DNA of 64,000 bases, from positions 2,234,001 through 2,298,000 of the forward strand of contig NC_079876.1 of the NCBI RefSeq assembly GCF_029227915.1, given 5' to 3'. Below the pieces are notes generated by a model. The model saw only the letters and a list, made by a program, of their open reading frames with translations. It was not told the DNA's origin and ran no database searches. The DNA comes from Hydractinia symbiolongicarpus (lineage: Eukaryota > Cnidaria > Hydrozoa > Anthoathecata > Hydractiniidae). The translations under genes and the position numbers were made by a program. How positions within the stretch are numbered: position 1 is the stretch's first letter; every line of letters starts with the position of its first letter. This document shows, in pieces, positions 62,150 through 64,000 of this stretch.

Positions 62150-63310
62150 ATGATTGAACAATGGAAAAGCACACTTGATAATAAGGGTGTAGTTGGAGCA
62201 GTGCTAATGGACCTTTCAAAAGCTTTTTATACTATCAACCATGATTTGCTTATTACAAAGCTGCATGCCTATGGTTTTTCTGAATCTTCTTTATTATTTA
62301 TTCACTCATACTTGAAAAATCGTTTTCAGAGAACCAGAATAAATTCTTCTTTTAGCGAATGGCTTCCTCTTCAAGTTGGAGTTCCACAAGGATCAATCTT
62401 AGGACCTCCTTTCTTCAATTATTCTATAAACGATTTATTCTGGTTCATTATTCAATCATCCCTTTGTAACTTTGCAGATGATAACACCTTATATGCTTGT
62501 GAAAATTCATTAGAAGATGTAAAACAAACACTGCTTACTAATTTGGTCATAGTTAATAATTGGTTTTATGAAAATTACTTAGCAATAAATTTGAAAAAGT
62601 ATCAATATATTGTATTAGGTCATCACGATGAAAGTTTGATATTTAACCATTTGAAAATTGCGTGTAAATCGTCTGTAGTGCTTCTTGGTGTTACGATTGA
62701 CTCGAGACTAAACTTTCATTCGCATGTCAAAAACATCTGTAATAAGGCTAGTAGGAAACTCAACGTGCTTCAAAGGATATCTTCCTTTTTGACACCCAAG
62801 ATGAAGCGTTTTCTCTTCAATTCATTTATTTTGTCTCAGTTTTCTTACTGTCCCTTAGTATGGATGTTTTGTGGAAAAGTTGCGAATAATCGAATCAATC
62901 GTATTCATGAACGTTGTCTAAGAATCATACAGGACGATATAAATGGCAGTTACGATGAACTTTTATCTTTATGTAATGTTAAAAATATTCACATCATCAA
63001 TTTACAGAATTTAATGAAAGAGGTTTACAAATCTTTAAATGGATTGTCACCTCTATATATGAACGAGATATTTTCTGTTAGGGAAAACAAGTACAACCTT
63101 CGTTGCTTTAATTTGATCAGGCGACCAACTTGTCGGACAACGTACTATGGCTTAAATACTTTATCAAATATTGCAGGGAAGCTATGGATATCTGTGCCTG
63201 ACGCTACAAAGAATGCTCCTTCTCTCGAAGCCTTCCGTAGCTCAATAAAATTTTGGGAAGGTGATGTTTGCACCTGTAAAATATGCATGGATATACCATA
63301 CATATTTTAA
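62150..63310 (+). CDS. LINE ORF2, 3' part: catalytic core and C terminus of reverse transcriptase
   Basis: 386 residues, in frame with the 5' part after one TGA. The reverse transcriptase palm carries MDLSKAF (20-26, catalytic D21), GVPQGSILGP (77-86) and FADD (108-111, the catalytic Asp pair). Tyr27 (TAT, 62228-62230) sits where non-LTR enzymes nearly always have Asp (KAFD); it is not the metal-binding Asp but may lower activity. The thumb-like part includes LLGVTID (178-184). The protein ends with the clade-typical cysteine motif CTCKIC (374-379). The ATG at 62150 is probably an internal methionine of the original ORF2, not a true start. Alone, this part lacks the endonuclease and the first reverse-transcriptase blocks. 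Confidence 0.88.
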   Translation: MIEQWKSTLDNKGVVGAVLMDLSKAFYTINHDLLITKLHAYGFSESSLLFIHSYLKNRFQRTRINSSFSEWLPLQVGVPQGSILGPPFFNYSINDLFWFIIQSSLCNFADDNTLYACENSLEDVKQTLLTNLVIVNNWFYENYLAINLKKYQYIVLGHHDESLIFNHLKIACKSSVVLLGVTIDSRLNFHSHVKNICNKASRKLNVLQRISSFLTPKMKRFLFNSFILSQFSYCPLVWMFCGKVANNRINRIHERCLRIIQDDINGSYDELLSLCNVKNIHIINLQNLMKEVYKSLNGLSPLYMNEIFSVRENKYNLRCFNLIRRPTCRTTYYGLNTLSNIAGKLWISVPDATKNAPSLEAFRSSIKFWEGDVCTCKICMDIPYIF

Positions 63311-63463
63311 CTTTACTTATTTATTTATTTATTTTTCTTATTTTTTTATCGCTGTTTGCCTTGTTTTACGTTTTGTTGTCGATTTAAATTAGTTATTTAA
63401 ATACTATTGTATCTATCGACGTTAAATAAAGAAAAAATCAAAATCAAAAATCAAAAAAAAATC
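63311..63463 (+). other. LINE 3' untranslated region and ATCAAAA-type tail
   Basis: A 153-bp AT-rich end with tttattta reiterations just after the ORF2 stop, AATAAA at 63425-63430, and a short tail of tandem ATCAAAA-like units (about 63431-63463). Satellite resumes directly afterwards. CR1/L2-type elements typically end in short tandem repeats instead of a long poly(A), and this fits. Confidence 0.8.
63425..63430 (+). promoter_or_regulatory. Candidate polyadenylation signal of the LINE
   Basis: AATAAA 115 bp after the ORF2 stop and directly before the tail. The same hexamer also occurs in most satellite monomers (gAATAAAag), so sequence alone is weak evidence. Confidence 0.4.
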
Positions 63464-64000
63464 AGTAAACTCATTCCCCGAACGATTTTTTAAATTATTT
63501 TTTCACCACTAAAACGCATGAGACTTGTAGTTTTCAAAAATGTTTTCATTTTTGATGAGCCGTTTAATAAAAGCAGTTTAATCGCCGGCAAACGAAAACC
63601 TGCGATTTCCCTAAATTCCGGAGTCGGCCCGTATAGTCAAAAGTATACATAGAAAGTACCCAGGGAGTAAACTCATTTCCAGAACGATTTTTTAAATTAT
63701 TTTTTCACCACAAAAACGCATGAGACTTGTAGTTTTTAAAAATGTTTTCATTTTTGATGAGACGCTGAATAAAAGAAGTTTAATCGCGGGCAAACGCAAA
63801 CCCGCGATTTCCCGTAAATCCCGGGCTTGGCCCGTATAGACAAAAGTATACAAAGAAAGTACCCAGGGAGTAAACTCATTTCCCGAACGATTTTTTAAAT
63901 TATTTTTTCACCACTAAAACGCATGAAACTTGTAGTTTTCAAAAATGTTTTCATTTTTGATGAGACGCTTAATGAAAGAGGTTTAATCGCCGGCAAACGA
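63464..64000. repeat. 202-bp satellite array, right segment
   Basis: About 2.7 monomers in the same orientation, resuming exactly where the LINE interrupted the unit (AGTaaactcattccccg). The first two carry many private substitutions: cattccccg, gagccgtttaat, attccggagtcgg, tacatagaaag, ccacaaaaacg, cgcgggcaaacgc and tatagacaaaag. The array runs off the window. Confidence 0.97.

Larger units (their letters stand above)
59223..63463 (+). mobile_element. Non-LTR retrotransposon of the CR1/L2 group, nearly full length
   Basis: A 4.24-kb element with ORF1 (coiled coil plus SGNH esterase), ORF2 (APE-type endonuclease plus FADD reverse transcriptase plus terminal CxCxxC) and a short A-rich tail built on ATCAAAA. 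That order, the FADD box and a non-poly(A) tail fit the CR1/L2/Rex1 group. The 5' untranslated part is only 53 bp, so the element is either complete or slightly 5'-truncated before ORF1. It sits in a satellite monomer with at most a 3-bp duplication, as expected for this group. One in-frame TGA inside the reverse transcriptase probably disables this copy. Confidence 0.9.

Noticed and set aside
61950-62153. 67-codon plus-strand frame overlapping ORF2, considered as a possible frameshift product
   Set aside because: It is an alternative frame within the reverse transcriptase. The true frame continues with recognisable motifs on both sides of the TGA, so no frameshift is needed.
1-64000. CRISPR array as an explanation for the regular repeats
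   Set aside because: There are no spacers: the entire 202-bp unit is repeated, and the two insertions are eukaryotic transposons.

Overview
The window is almost entirely satellite DNA from an animal nuclear genome. About 57 kb (roughly 280 head-to-tail monomers of 202-203 bp, all in one orientation) belongs to a single satellite family, and the array runs off both ends of the window. I see no unique-sequence host gene. Only two insertions interrupt the array: a TTAA-type DNA transposon (20188-23077) and a nearly full-length non-LTR retrotransposon (59223-63463). The organism is a metazoan. The LINE encodes a coiled-coil/SGNH-esterase ORF1 and an APE-endonuclease/FADD reverse transcriptase of the CR1/L2 group. 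The transposase belongs to the family often labelled 'Mutator-like transposase domain', which I associate with Kolobok-type elements. As far as I recall, both are common in cnidarians and other invertebrates. A cnidarian-like invertebrate is my best guess, but the sequence does not prove it.

Layout. 1-20187: satellite, with tandem higher-order repeats of about 608 bp (3 monomers), 1011 bp (5), 2834 bp (14), 2430 bp (12), 810 bp (4) and again 608 bp. 20184-23081: the transposon with perfect 17-bp terminal inverted repeats, a TTAA duplication and one intact 601-residue transposase. 23082-59222: satellite with further nested amplifications (810, 1215, 1417, 2025, 3848 and 8502 bp offsets, all near-integer multiples of 202.4 bp). 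59220-63466: the LINE, inserted within a monomer with a possible 3-bp AGT duplication. ORF1, the ORF2 5' part and the ORF2 3' part all lie in one reading frame, separated only by two TGA codons. 63464-64000: satellite resumes.

Interpretation. The many short reading frames in the array (60-104 codons, on both strands) recur with the monomers and are a by-product of a monomer length that is not a multiple of three; I do not regard them as genes. Size, homogeneity, nested higher-order structure and lack of unique DNA fit a centromeric, pericentromeric or other heterochromatic block, but nothing in the sequence alone identifies it as a centromere. No rRNA, tRNA, CRISPR array or bacterial-type operon was found.
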